The notes under the pieces are model-generated. The model was not told the DNA's origin. It saw only the letters and a program-made list of their open reading frames with translations, and did no database searches. Source: Niabella pedocola (GTDB lineage Bacteria > Bacteroidota > Bacteroidia > Chitinophagales > Chitinophagaceae). Taken from it: a stretch of 64,000 nucleotides of DNA. Below, in pieces: positions 1-8,167 of the stretch; position 1 is the first letter of the stretch; the number at the start of each line of letters is the position of its first letter. A program made the translations under genes and the position numbers. The DNA lies in NCBI RefSeq assembly GCF_021044425.1, contig NZ_JAJNEC010000007.1, positions 1 through 64,000 of the forward strand. The letters are read 5' to 3'.

Positions 1-78
<78 letters not shown>

Positions 79-376
79 TGAGTTTGACTTACTGACATCT
101 AAAAATTCTCAAGAGAAAAATTAACGTGTCAAAAATCTAATGTTATTTGCTTTTTGACTTACCTTTTCGTTGTCACAATTTAATGTGACTGAATTGTGCT
201 ATTGCTTCCAAACTTTCAAAGATCTTTGCGTATTCATTACCCCTAAAAGGCAACTCCTACAACTTGCTAATACCACCGGATTTGAACCAGTATCGCGCCT
301 TAATCGCTGTATCATCTATCTAATTTTGAAGAACTTGTGATCTCATTTCTCATCCCTCGATCACCGTTTGGGGTTG
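79..376 (-). other. rRNA operon leader
   Basis: About 300 bases between the nearest rRNA promoter and the 16S gene. It is AT-rich with no credible coding frame. Read on the minus strand it contains short GATCTTTGAAA and GTTCTTCAAAA stretches resembling boxA-like antitermination elements of rrn leaders, but I cannot assign a boxA with confidence. It would be removed during pre-rRNA processing. Confidence 0.6.
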
Positions 377-408
377 CAAAGTTAAAAACTTATTTTCAAA
401 CCGCCAAA
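377..408 (-). promoter_or_regulatory. rRNA promoter, proximal copy
   Basis: On the minus strand a TTTG (405-408) is followed after 20 bases by TAACTTTG (377-384), matching the Bacteroidota primary sigma consensus TTTG/TAnnTTTG. It is the closest of three similar promoters to the 16S gene. Confidence 0.7.
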
Positions 409-468
409 TTTATTTTTTCTTTTTCTTCAACTCTTTTTTAAGAACTATCCCGTTTTTCAATCGGGTTG

Positions 469-499
469 CAAAGATACAATTCCTTTTCAAACCGCCAAA
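469..499 (-). promoter_or_regulatory. rRNA promoter, middle copy
   Basis: On the minus strand TTTG (496-499), 19 bases, then TATCTTTG (469-476). The spacer and flanks (GGCGGTTTGAAAA) resemble those of the proximal copy, so the promoters look like duplicated units. Confidence 0.8.
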
Positions 500-594
500 A
501 AAAATTGAAAATTTATTTTAAACTTTTTTTGATCTAACTAATTGTATTCTAAGAACTTACCGGTAATTTTAAGGTACCGTTTGATTTGGGAGTG

Positions 595-625
595 CAAAGA
601 TAGGAAGGATTTTGAAACAGGCAAA
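595..625 (-). promoter_or_regulatory. rRNA promoter, distal copy
   Basis: On the minus strand TTTG (622-625), 19 bases, then TATCTTTG (595-602). It is the third tandem promoter of the rrn operon. The remaining stretch up to 934, before the first protein gene, shows nothing else I can identify. Confidence 0.75.
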
Positions 626-934
626 TTTATTTTACTTTTTTTTCAAATATTTTTCTCCCGGCCTGTAGCAAACGGCCGCTATCATACTCCTGCCTTTAAT
701 CCTACCGCCATACAGAAACACATACAGAAAGGTATCAGCAACAGACCTCAGACCAAAGAAATGACGCCATCAGCAGATCTGTTTTTAAACAGATCCTACC
801 GGTCAACAAAAGCTATTGCCATATACAGCCGCCACCCAACACCGATCCTTCATCGTTGCAAACGTTTCCCTTCCGCCCGGCACCAGAACGCCTCCTTTCA
901 AAGAACGATTATCTTTGAACCATATACATACAAC

Positions 935-1540
935 ATGAAGATCGAAATAGTTCCCTACAACCCCGAATGGACAACGGATTTCGAAGCGCTGAAAAAAGAG
1001 CTCGCTGCAATCACCGGATTATGGGATCCTCAAATTGAACATATCGGCAGCACGTCTGTGGAAACGCTGGCTGCAAAGCCCATCATCGACCTGTTGGTTG
1101 GCGTAAAGCACATAAAGGATCTTGATCATCTACCGCAGGCATTGATGAACCGTGGCTATATCTACTATGAAACGTATAATAGTGCAATGCCCTATCGCCG
1201 CTTTTTCGTGAAATTACATACCGAACCCGCCGATCTATCGCTTCCCATCCGGATCCGGGAAGGCGACGTTATTCCTGCTGCGCTAAACGACCACCATCAC
1301 CGGCGGGCACATATTCATGTACTGCCGCTTCAATCTGAACATTGGATACGGCATATCGCATTCCGCAACTACCTGCGTACGCACCCGGATGTAAAAACGG
1401 CTTATCAACAGCTGAAACAGGAACTGGGGTCCCTAGAATGGACCGATGGCAACGCATACAACGCGGCCAAGGATGCATTCCTTAAAACAGCAGAACAACA
1501 TGCGGTAACCTGGTACCACCGGCACCATGCCGCTCTATAA
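935..1540 (+). CDS. GrpB family (UPF0157) nucleotidyltransferase-fold protein
   Basis: The 201-residue product matches the GrpB/UPF0157 family, which has a nucleotidyltransferase-like fold. It carries the signature HIGSTSV at residues 36-42 and KPIIDLLV at 48-55, and ends with the usual helical region. Family length is typically 170-200 residues, which fits a start at the ATG at 935. An open frame extends upstream to 542 but runs through an rRNA promoter and contains no family sequence. A TATCTTTG (about 910-917) lies just upstream and could be the -7 element. The substrate of this family is unknown; some members occur fused to dephospho-CoA kinase. It is followed closely by a cytidine-deaminase-fold gene on the same strand. 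Confidence 0.85.
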   Translation: MKIEIVPYNPEWTTDFEALKKELAAITGLWDPQIEHIGSTSVETLAAKPIIDLLVGVKHIKDLDHLPQALMNRGYIYYETYNSAMPYRRFFVKLHTEPADLSLPIRIREGDVIPAALNDHHHRRAHIHVLPLQSEHWIRHIAFRNYLRTHPDVKTAYQQLKQELGSLEWTDGNAYNAAKDAFLKTAEQHAVTWYHRHHAAL

Positions 1541-1585
1541 CAGGCGGATCACCTGCGGTCCACCTCCCCTTCAAATACAACAAAT

Positions 1586-1984
1586 ATGAATACAGCAACA
1601 CTTAAACAAATGGCCCGCAGCATTACGGGTGAAAAACAGCTTAATGATTTTATAACGGTTGCAGGCGTAGGTGCGGCCCTGGAAACGGAAGCCGGCAATA
1701 TCTACACCGGCATCAGTATTGACACGGCCTGTTCAATGGGCTTCTGCGCAGAACACAGCGCCATTGCCGAAATGCTGAAGCATGGCGAATATAAGATCAA
1801 AGCAATCGTTGCCGTCAACAGCAACGGTGAGGCGGTGCCTCCCTGCGGCAGATGCAGGGAACTGATCAGCCAGTTGTCCCGCTCCAATTTGCAAACGCTT
1901 GTTGAAGTGAGGGATGGCCTCCAGGTGCCGCTTTCAGAGATCCTGCCTTACGATTGGAAAGAAACCGCCGGCTATATATGGTAG
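1586..1984 (+). CDS. Cytidine deaminase-fold protein (blasticidin deaminase-like)
   Basis: A 132-residue zinc-dependent deaminase of the cytidine deaminase superfamily. The catalytic motif FCAEHSAI places the zinc ligand at Cys54 and the proton-shuttling Glu at 56. The second motif PPCGRCRE supplies Cys87 and Cys90. The three-cysteine zinc site is that of the small tetrameric CDA/blasticidin deaminase type rather than the larger dimeric CDA. The likely reaction is hydrolytic deamination of cytidine, a free base or a related compound; the sequence alone does not decide. It starts 45 bp after the GrpB-like gene, so they may be co-transcribed. Confidence 0.85.
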   Translation: MNTATLKQMARSITGEKQLNDFITVAGVGAALETEAGNIYTGISIDTACSMGFCAEHSAIAEMLKHGEYKIKAIVAVNSNGEAVPPCGRCRELISQLSRSNLQTLVEVRDGLQVPLSEILPYDWKETAGYIW

Positions 1985-2089
1985 CCCACTGCTCACCGGT
2001 TTATGTCCCCGCTTACCGTTCTGTTTTGTTCCGTTACCTGGAACAACTTCAGCCCGCCGGCGCTGCCCGTTAGTTTTGTTAAAAAAACA

Positions 2090-2515
2090 ATGACGATCGA
2101 CCCAATCATTAACGGCAAGCTGGATAAAATGGAGGCATTGTTTCAACATCCTACCCTTGCATTATTCAATGATCTTTTTACGGAAGATTGCGACTACATC
2201 ACTTTTAACGGACAGCATCTCAAAGGCATCGAGGAAAATCTTCTTGCGCATCAGCGCCTCTCCGAAATGAAACTGTTTCGCGGGGCTACGCTGCAATACA
2301 GATCCGTACAGATCAAAGCCACCGGCCCCGATACAGCTATTGCCATTGCTACGGGTGGAATAAAATTCCGCTGGCAAAAAAAATTGCTGCAGAACCGGCT
2401 ATCCATCAACACCAGCGTGTTCATCCGCCAGTCTGACGGAGACTGGAAGATCGCATCTTTCCAGAACGGCAGGATCCGCAAACCGGGGTTATTGCAGCGG
2501 CTGCTGACAAAATAA
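2090..2515 (+). CDS. SnoaL/DUF4440-like NTF2-fold protein
   Basis: A 141-residue protein resembling NTF2-like (SnoaL-like, DUF4440) domains: an N-terminal helical stretch with LFTEDCDYITFNG, a central strand region, and a C-terminal GDWKIASFQNGR, the usual last-strand motif of this fold. Members are small ligand-binding or enzymatic cone-shaped barrels with varied roles, so no function is assigned. I chose the ATG at 2090 because the domain begins right after it; the frame is open from 2003, but the extra residues look like translated leader. It is the last gene of a plus-strand group and faces the minus-strand gene at 2524. Confidence 0.7.
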   Translation: MTIDPIINGKLDKMEALFQHPTLALFNDLFTEDCDYITFNGQHLKGIEENLLAHQRLSEMKLFRGATLQYRSVQIKATGPDTAIAIATGGIKFRWQKKLLQNRLSINTSVFIRQSDGDWKIASFQNGRIRKPGLLQRLLTK

Positions 2516-2523
2516 GTAAGTCT

Positions 2524-2979
2524 TTAAAATGACCCGCATACCATTTCGTTTTCAGCTACCCGTTTTATTTTTAATAAGGTTCCGTTCCAGTAAAAAGCCA
2601 GGTGTTTATAAATCGTATCTGTAGGAAATTGTGTAATCGTAAGTGATAACCGGGTTCCCGTGCCATCTGGAGTCAGGAGAAATTCAAATATTGAATAATT
2701 GCGCTCCGTTTCTTCGAGCCGCGACAGCGAACTCAGCTGGCTGTATCGAAGCTGGTACCCCGGCTCGGCCGCCAGAACGATGCCCTTGTTTTCAAATGGC
2801 AGATGATGCACGCCTTTAATGACCAGGGGCTGCCCTGCCTCCCATTGGGTAAGCACCTCCAGCTTCATTTCCGGATCGCCCATCCACTGCAGCATGAGCA
2901 CCGGTACAGTAAGCACCTGCCAGATGCATTCCCTGCCGGCATTGATACAAATGCTTTTTTCTATAATTTGCGCTTCCAT
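2524..2979 (-). CDS. SRPBCC (AHSA1-like/START) domain protein
   Basis: A 151-residue protein with an AHSA1-like SRPBCC pattern: an N-terminal INAGRECIWQVLTVP strand and helix, a middle region containing GDPEMKLEV and KGVHH, and a long C-terminal helix (DTIYKHLAFYWNGTLLKIKR). These proteins have a large hydrophobic ligand cavity, and functions range from stress co-factors to unknown. The frame is open further upstream (to 3078), but that part overlaps the end of the HD-domain gene and has no domain similarity, so the start at 2979 (MEAQII) is preferred. The 38-bp gap to the upstream HD gene on the same strand suggests co-transcription. Confidence 0.75.
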   Translation of the reverse strand: MEAQIIEKSICINAGRECIWQVLTVPVLMLQWMGDPEMKLEVLTQWEAGQPLVIKGVHHLPFENKGIVLAAEPGYQLRYSQLSSLSRLEETERNYSIFEFLLTPDGTGTRLSLTITQFPTDTIYKHLAFYWNGTLLKIKRVAENEMVCGSF

Positions 2980-3017
2980 TGCTGACACCGCTTCTTGTTT
3001 CCGGCCCTCCGCCGAAA

Positions 3018-3605
3018 TTATTTTTTCAGAATGCCCTTTTCGAGATTTTGTTGCAGCAGGTCTTCGGCAAATGCCCACAGCTGTTCAGAGCCCCGGGCAA
3101 TCACTTTCTTTTTCATAACCACCTGGTCGTAACGTACATCAAACTCCTTCCAGGTACCTCCGTCATTGGATGTATTCTGAAGCAATGGTTCCAGCCGGTC
3201 TAAGGCCCTTGCAAATTTTGCTTCGGCAGTCTGCCCCGCTTCAAACTCCTCCCATATCGCAATAAGCGCTTCCGCCTGTGATTGCGGCAACATTCCGAAG
3301 ATCCTGCGGGCCGCTTTTAACTCTTCCTCCGTATTGGTGTGATTTTGCTTTGTATCGTATATGAACACGTCCCCTGAATCAATTTCAACGATGTCATGCA
3401 TCAACACCATTTTCAATACCTTCAGCAGGTCAACCGGCTCATTGGCATGTTCCGCAAGTATAATGGCCATCATTGCCAGATGCCAGCTATGCTCGGCGTC
3501 GTTTTCCCTGCGGTTACTGTGAAGCAGGCAGGTACGACGCAGCACATATTTGAGCTTGTCGATCTCTTTAATAAATTCGATTTGCCTTATGAGTTGTTCA
3601 ATCAT
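3018..3605 (-). CDS. HD-domain phosphohydrolase (YfbR/HDDC2-like)
   Basis: The 195-residue product has the HD-domain metal site of the YfbR/HDDC2 group: NDAEHSWH with His39, LMHDIVEID with His70-Asp71, and a later ALDRLEPLL contributing the final Asp. YfbR of E. coli is a deoxynucleoside 5'-monophosphatase, so a nucleotide-salvage 5'-nucleotidase activity is plausible here but not shown by the sequence. The start MIEQLIR at 3605 matches the family; an ATG 15 bp upstream is an alternative. It heads a two-gene minus-strand unit with the SRPBCC gene. Confidence 0.85.
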   Translation of the reverse strand: MIEQLIRQIEFIKEIDKLKYVLRRTCLLHSNRRENDAEHSWHLAMMAIILAEHANEPVDLLKVLKMVLMHDIVEIDSGDVFIYDTKQNHTNTEEELKAARRIFGMLPQSQAEALIAIWEEFEAGQTAEAKFARALDRLEPLLQNTSNDGGTWKEFDVRYDQVVMKKKVIARGSEQLWAFAEDLLQQNLEKGILKK

Positions 3606-3703
3606 CAACCAAAGGTACAAACTCCGGGCGGTGCAGCGTTGCCCCTTACACTTTTTCTATCCGGCATGGCATTCGATGCATTCCAGTAATGGTACAGGTT
3701 TTA

Positions 3704-4360
3704 TTAACCCGCGCCCAACGATCCGTTTCCGGGAATCACCGCGCTGGTGTAAGGGGCAAGCAATTTCCAGCCCAGGGTTTCGTAAAGTGCCCTGCCCTCC
3801 CCGGTAGCCACCAGCATACCCGTTGTAATACCGTGGGAACAGGCAATAGCAGTAAGCCGCTTCATTACAATAGTGGCCAATCCCCTGCGCCGATGTGCAG
3901 GTGCTGTAATGATACGATCATAAATAGCAGCATCATCTGCCAGGGCAATCCGCCCGCTGGCTGCGATGTCGCCGCTATCCGTAACTATATGCACCACCGG
4001 TACCGGGAGCTGCAGTGCTGTTTTCAAATGGTATCCCCGAGCAAGCGGAACATCGCCCTCAGGAACAAAACCGATTTTCATCATCAGATATCCCGGGGAT
4101 TGGATTTCCCAATGTGCCGGCAATACAGCACTCACATGATCGGGAGGGGCGCACACCTTCAGAAAGACCCAGGGTTCCGTGATGATATTGCCCAGGTTCG
4201 TAAAAGCAGCTGTCATTCCGGGAAAAACATAGCGTTCTTTTTGTTCCGGCCATCCTACATGAACCCGGAAGCCACCCGGTATGGCAACCGGTGCCGTAAC
4301 GCCGCGGGCCAGCGCCCAGCCTTTGATCCATGTGGCTACAACAGACCGGTTTGCAGACAT
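3704..4360 (-). CDS. GNAT family N-acetyltransferase
   Basis: A 218-residue protein whose second half is a GNAT acetyltransferase domain: motif A with the acetyl-CoA pyrophosphate loop HRRRGLA at residues 156-162, and the motif B segment GRALYETLGW at 189-198. The first about 110 residues (GWALARGV, WVFLKVCAPP) are less conserved and may set acceptor specificity. The substrate is unknown. The gene starts 5 bp after the NAD(P)H-dependent flavoprotein gene ends on the same strand, so they are probably an operon. Confidence 0.85.
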   Translation of the reverse strand: MSANRSVVATWIKGWALARGVTAPVAIPGGFRVHVGWPEQKERYVFPGMTAAFTNLGNIITEPWVFLKVCAPPDHVSAVLPAHWEIQSPGYLMMKIGFVPEGDVPLARGYHLKTALQLPVPVVHIVTDSGDIAASGRIALADDAAIYDRIITAPAHRRRGLATIVMKRLTAIACSHGITTGMLVATGEGRALYETLGWKLLAPYTSAVIPGNGSLGAG

Positions 4361-4365
4361 AAAAA

Positions 4366-4905
4366 TTATTGAGGGGTCACAAGTTCTTTAAAAGCACCGG
4401 TAAATTGTTCAAATGCCGTTCCCGTTGCTGCATCCGTGATTTGTCCCTCCCCGCTAACCTTGCCCTTCACACCCTGGATCAGCAAGGTGGTGCTTTCTGT
4501 AAATAATGCACCAACCGTTCGCATGATCATCTTCAGTTCTTCATGTCCTTTTACCCCACTGGCCGATGCGGTAACCAGGCCAACCGGCTTTTCCGAAAAG
4601 ACCGTTGTAGCTACGCACCATTCAATCGCATTTTTCAAACCGCTGGGAATGCTGAAAATATATTCCGGCGTACAGATCAATACACCATCGGCCTGCTCAA
4701 TCTCCCTGCGAAGGGCCACCACGGCTTCGGGTGGGTTGGCAACAGCAAGTTCAGGATCAAAATGAGGCAGGGTCTTTAGCACATTATACACCGTGATGGC
4801 AAAAGCTGCTTCTGTTTGCCGGGCAAAATTCAGCGCCAGCTTTTCGCTGCTGGAACCGGCGCTTGCGCTGCCAATGATCACTAAAATATGTTTCCGGTTT
4901 TCCAT
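4366..4905 (-). CDS. NADPH-dependent FMN reductase family protein
   Basis: A 179-residue flavodoxin-fold reductase of the NADPH-dependent FMN reductase family (ChrR/YieF/azoreductase-like). The phosphate-binding loop IGSASAGSSS lies at residues 11-20, the flavin-contacting TPEYIFSIPSGLKNAIEW at 79-96, and LVTASASGVKG follows. Such enzymes reduce quinones, chromate or azo compounds using NAD(P)H; the physiological substrate is not evident. The length matches the family (about 175-190). It lies 5 bp upstream of the GNAT gene on the same strand. Confidence 0.88.
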   Translation of the reverse strand: MENRKHILVIIGSASAGSSSEKLALNFARQTEAAFAITVYNVLKTLPHFDPELAVANPPEAVVALRREIEQADGVLICTPEYIFSIPSGLKNAIEWCVATTVFSEKPVGLVTASASGVKGHEELKMIMRTVGALFTESTTLLIQGVKGKVSGEGQITDAATGTAFEQFTGAFKELVTPQ

Positions 4906-4941
4906 CCTGTTTTTTTATGCAGTGGCAATCCTGCTATTGTT

Positions 4942-6207
4942 TTAATCGAATTTAATAAACATCCTGTCAAAATTCAGGGTCATCTTTTTAAACTTCCGGA
5001 TCAGATCCTGGCCAATATTTCCATAAACGGTTTCATTACTGACCGGCTCCTTTAATAAAGAAATACTGTCTAACTGAACATTCCTGCCCAGGATGCTGAA
5101 TGTATGGCTGATCTTATAGCCCTCGTACTCTTTTTTTCCACCGGCACCTCCTAAACCGATCTTAACCGGCTTCCAGCTGCGGATAAGCTGCGGCTGTTGC
5201 TCCAAAAAGAAAGACCGGTACAGGATTGTATGATCGGCCCCGGTATCAAATGTAAAATGCCGGCCATCGATCTGGATCAGCGGCGACAGGCCATCAATAG
5301 CCATATTGGACGCAGTGTGGATATCGGTTTCCTTCTCCGGCACGATAAAGTAGCCGTCCTGAGTTACCTGTACCTCCCGGAGTGCTTCAATAACAGGAAA
5401 ACCCAGGATCCCGTGGATCTGGTACCCGATCTGCGGAAATGCCAGTGCCTCATCCGGCAACACCAGAAAAACAACCTCTTCGATGATATTGTTGCCAATG
5501 CGCATTTTTTTACAAACACCAAGATCTGCTTTTACGGTATTACCGGTAAGTGCACCCACATCAATGCCCGCGGGGATCACCTCCAGTTTTAAGCTTTGCG
5601 CTGCCGACCGGGTAATGGTAGACAAATTTGCCCCGGTATCAAAAATACAACTCAGCGTATCGCTTTCTGTAATCATATCCAGGTTGTTCAAACCGGCTTT
5701 ATCCTTTTCCATCTTTATGCGGCTGCTCCGCAGCTGAACCCGCTGTGGCGGCACCGGTTCCAATGCTGTCCATAACTTCAGATTATTTTCCAGGTCGCTT
5801 TTTTCCTCTTCCTTCAAAATTGTTCCATACCGGTTTAATAATTCCTGCACGGCGGTCTTAGCCGCTTTATACTGGTGCAGCTTTACATAATTATCTTCCC
5901 GGATCCGGTATAAGCGGAGTTGTAACGAATCCGGCAAACCGCCGCCGGCTTTTAATAACGGGCCGATCTTTTGATTTGATGCCTGCGGCCGGTTAAAGGC
6001 GTTGGACAGTACTGCTTCAATAAACTGCTGTTGCACGACAGAAAGTTGCCGCTGGTCTGCATTGTAAAGCGTACGGGCTTTAAAAAAATCCTTCTGCCCG
6101 ATGGCTGAACAGATCATTTTAAAAGAAGTGTTTTCCATCTGTGCCCGGCAAAACACCGGTATCCCAACCACCAGGAATACTATTCCCCTCAGTAAAAAGT
6201 GTTTCAT
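4942..6207 (-). CDS. Exported retropepsin-like aspartyl protease with two DTGA lobes
   Basis: A 421-residue protein with an N-terminal signal sequence (MKHFLLRGIVFLVVGIPVFC) and a helical region to about residue 150. Two retropepsin-type lobes follow: FDTGANLSTI with the catalytic Asp at residue 190, and FDTGADHTIL with Asp at 321. Each is followed by a hydrophobic-glycine segment (HGILGFPVI, NIGQDLI) as in aspartyl proteases. Two DTGA sites in one chain resemble a pepsin-like intramolecular dimer, whereas most bacterial family members have one lobe or pair as homodimers. The ATG at 6207 was chosen because it begins the signal peptide; the open frame continues upstream to 6369 without such a feature. 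Substrate unknown; probably periplasmic. Confidence 0.82.
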   Translation of the reverse strand: MKHFLLRGIVFLVVGIPVFCRAQMENTSFKMICSAIGQKDFFKARTLYNADQRQLSVVQQQFIEAVLSNAFNRPQASNQKIGPLLKAGGGLPDSLQLRLYRIREDNYVKLHQYKAAKTAVQELLNRYGTILKEEEKSDLENNLKLWTALEPVPPQRVQLRSSRIKMEKDKAGLNNLDMITESDTLSCIFDTGANLSTITRSAAQSLKLEVIPAGIDVGALTGNTVKADLGVCKKMRIGNNIIEEVVFLVLPDEALAFPQIGYQIHGILGFPVIEALREVQVTQDGYFIVPEKETDIHTASNMAIDGLSPLIQIDGRHFTFDTGADHTILYRSFFLEQQPQLIRSWKPVKIGLGGAGGKKEYEGYKISHTFSILGRNVQLDSISLLKEPVSNETVYGNIGQDLIRKFKKMTLNFDRMFIKFD

Positions 6208-6509
6208 TGCATTTATATAAAAACCGGTCCACGCGCCCGTTTGTACTTCATAAAACTGGCGGTCTTGAGGATGCGCCTGCTTAGCCCGGTAACACACAAA
6301 AATAGCAATATTCGGCGCTTCCCTGTTCATCCGGCATATGCCGGATGGATACTCGAAAAACCGTTGCAACTTTTTGAACGCCTCACCGTTCCTTTTTTAC
6401 CACAAGCCACACAAAAAGATCCGCATAGCCTTCAGGCATTCATCAGGGAACACCGGGCGGCCGGTTAAAAAAATATTTGATAGCTTAGCATATAAAATCC
6501 GGATTGAAG

Positions 6510-7073
6510 ATGTTAGAATTTATAAAACAACCCTGGCCCTGGTATGTGGCCGGGCCCATTATCGGGCTCATCGTACCGGCGCTGTTATTACTTGGCAACA
6601 AACCCTTTGGGATCAGTTCTTCGTTGCGACATATTTGTGCGGCCTGTATTCCTTCCGGCATTCCTTTTTTCCGGTATAACTGGAAAAAGGAACGATGGAA
6701 CCTGCTTTTCGTATTAGGTATTTTCTTCGGGGGAATGATTGCCGCGTATTTCCTTACCGACCCCGGACCGGTAAAGATTGCACCGCAACTGGCAACCGAC
6801 CTCGCAAAACAAGGTATTACCGACTATCATAACCTGGTTCCCGCCGATCTTTTTAACTGGCACTCCCTGTTAACAGCCCGGGGAGCCATCCTGATGATTG
6901 CCGGCGGATTTCTTGTAGGTTTTGGAACCCGGTATGCCGGCGGTTGCACCAGCGGGCATGCCATTATGGGCTTATCGAACCTTCAATGGCCCTCGCTGGT
7001 AGCCACTATTTGTTTTATGATCGGCGGCTTCCTGGCAGCCAATGTATTACTCCCCTGGATCTTATCCCTTTAA
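6510..7073 (+). CDS. YeeE/YedE family sulfur importer, N-terminal half protein
   Basis: A 187-residue membrane protein with about five hydrophobic segments and the family's conserved cysteine motif GGCTSGH (Cys146). YeeE/TsuA proteins import thiosulfate or related sulfur species through conserved Cys residues lining the pore. In this lineage the transporter is commonly split into two genes, each carrying half the helices, and the neighbour at 7089 is the second half. The ATG at 6510 is used; a TTG two codons earlier is possible. It stands 15 bp upstream of its partner. Confidence 0.88.
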   Translation: MLEFIKQPWPWYVAGPIIGLIVPALLLLGNKPFGISSSLRHICAACIPSGIPFFRYNWKKERWNLLFVLGIFFGGMIAAYFLTDPGPVKIAPQLATDLAKQGITDYHNLVPADLFNWHSLLTARGAILMIAGGFLVGFGTRYAGGCTSGHAIMGLSNLQWPSLVATICFMIGGFLAANVLLPWILSL

Positions 7074-7088
7074 TAAAACAGCTTAGCA

Positions 7089-7583
7089 ATGATCAAAGAA
7101 GACAACAAACAGTTTCCCAAACCTTCAGAAGATGAATTTACAGAGGAGCCGGCTGCTGATACCGGAAAGGAAGGCTTCCATATCCGCTTTCTTATTGCAG
7201 GGATCATTTTCGGAATTGTTTTTACCAAGGCCGAAGTGATCAGCTGGTTCCGTATACAGGAAATGTTCCGGTTGCAATCCTTCCATATGTACGGTGTTAT
7301 CGGAAGCGCTGTTGTGGTGGGTATGATCTCCATCTGGCTGATTAAAAAATTTCATATCAAAACGATCAGCGGAGAAAGGATCGAAATTCAGCCCAAGAAG
7401 TTTAACAAGGGACAGATCTTTGGCGGATTGATCTTTGGCCTTGGCTGGGCACTTACCGGGGCCTGCCCCGGCCCGCTGTTTGCGCAGATTGGAACCGGTG
7501 CTACGGTGATTGTGATTACGCTCCTGAGTGCCATTGCCGGAACCTGGGTGTATGGCCGGTTCCGGGGAGAACTGCCCCATTAA
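7089..7583 (+). CDS. YeeE/YedE family sulfur importer, C-terminal half (DUF6691-like)
   Basis: A 164-residue partner of the preceding gene. After a charged N-terminal tail of about 30 residues come four hydrophobic helices and the second conserved cysteine motif LTGACPGPL (Cys126). Together the two subunits would supply the paired Cys-Gly motifs that relay thiosulfate or sulfide equivalents across the membrane (known for TsuA; inferred here). The extended cytoplasmic tail (KQFPKPSEDEFTEE) is a feature of the split form. Confidence 0.87.
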   Translation: MIKEDNKQFPKPSEDEFTEEPAADTGKEGFHIRFLIAGIIFGIVFTKAEVISWFRIQEMFRLQSFHMYGVIGSAVVVGMISIWLIKKFHIKTISGERIEIQPKKFNKGQIFGGLIFGLGWALTGACPGPLFAQIGTGATVIVITLLSAIAGTWVYGRFRGELPH

Positions 7584-7636
7584 AAAAACCTCCTTAAAAC
7601 GCAATCTATTTTTGTTGTCAGCAGCCGTTCATCTCC

Positions 7637-8167
7637 ATGTTAAAAAACCGGATCGTTATCATTGATGCCCAAAAAGATTTTACGGAACCAGGGTTTGCCT
7701 ACTGGAAAAAACACCGCGCACTAAACCAAATCCATACCGTCGTTCAAAAGCTCAACCTCCTGCTGAAACAAACCCAGCCCGGCCAGGTTATCCTGGTTTA
7801 CTCCACCTATCTTCCCAACCAGTTTGGGCCAGGGTTTTCAACCTGTATCCCGGGTACGGAAGGTCATCAAAGCAGCCTGAAAGACATTGGGCTTCTCCGG
7901 CAATTTGAAAAAACGGGACACAGTTGTTTTTCATCAAAGGGCTTTTCAGAGCAGCTGCAACAGGAACAGGTTGATCATCTCCTGCTCTGTGGCTTTCTTG
8001 CCGAATATTGTGTAAAAGCTACTGCACTGGATGCACTTTCAAGAGGATTCCGGGTCACACTTTGTCCGGACCTGCTGGGCTCCGCAGACGATAAACAGCA
8101 GATAAAGGAACAGGCACTAGCAGCAATGACGCAAAAAGGTGCAATGATCCATTGCCCCGGGTCCTAA
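7637..8167 (+). CDS. Isochorismatase-family cysteine hydrolase
   Basis: A 176-residue hydrolase of the isochorismatase/nicotinamidase superfamily. The catalytic triad is visible: Asp10 in VIIDAQKDF, Lys101 in SSKGFS, and the nucleophilic Cys125 in AEYCVKATALDAL. A cis-peptide-like CGFLAEYC segment precedes the cysteine. The length is typical (about 170-200). The substrate cannot be told; nicotinamidase is unlikely because the usual zinc-binding motif DxHxxxH is not seen. A TATTTTTG at about 7608-7615 may be its -7 element. Its stop overlaps the end of the convergent kinase gene by 4 bp. Confidence 0.85.
   Translation: MLKNRIVIIDAQKDFTEPGFAYWKKHRALNQIHTVVQKLNLLLKQTQPGQVILVYSTYLPNQFGPGFSTCIPGTEGHQSSLKDIGLLRQFEKTGHSCFSSKGFSEQLQQEQVDHLLLCGFLAEYCVKATALDALSRGFRVTLCPDLLGSADDKQQIKEQALAAMTQKGAMIHCPGS

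Noticed and set aside
542..934. N-terminal extension of the GrpB-like frame to 332 residues
   Set aside because: The added part spans the distal rRNA promoter and has no family similarity; the ATG at 935 gives normal family length.
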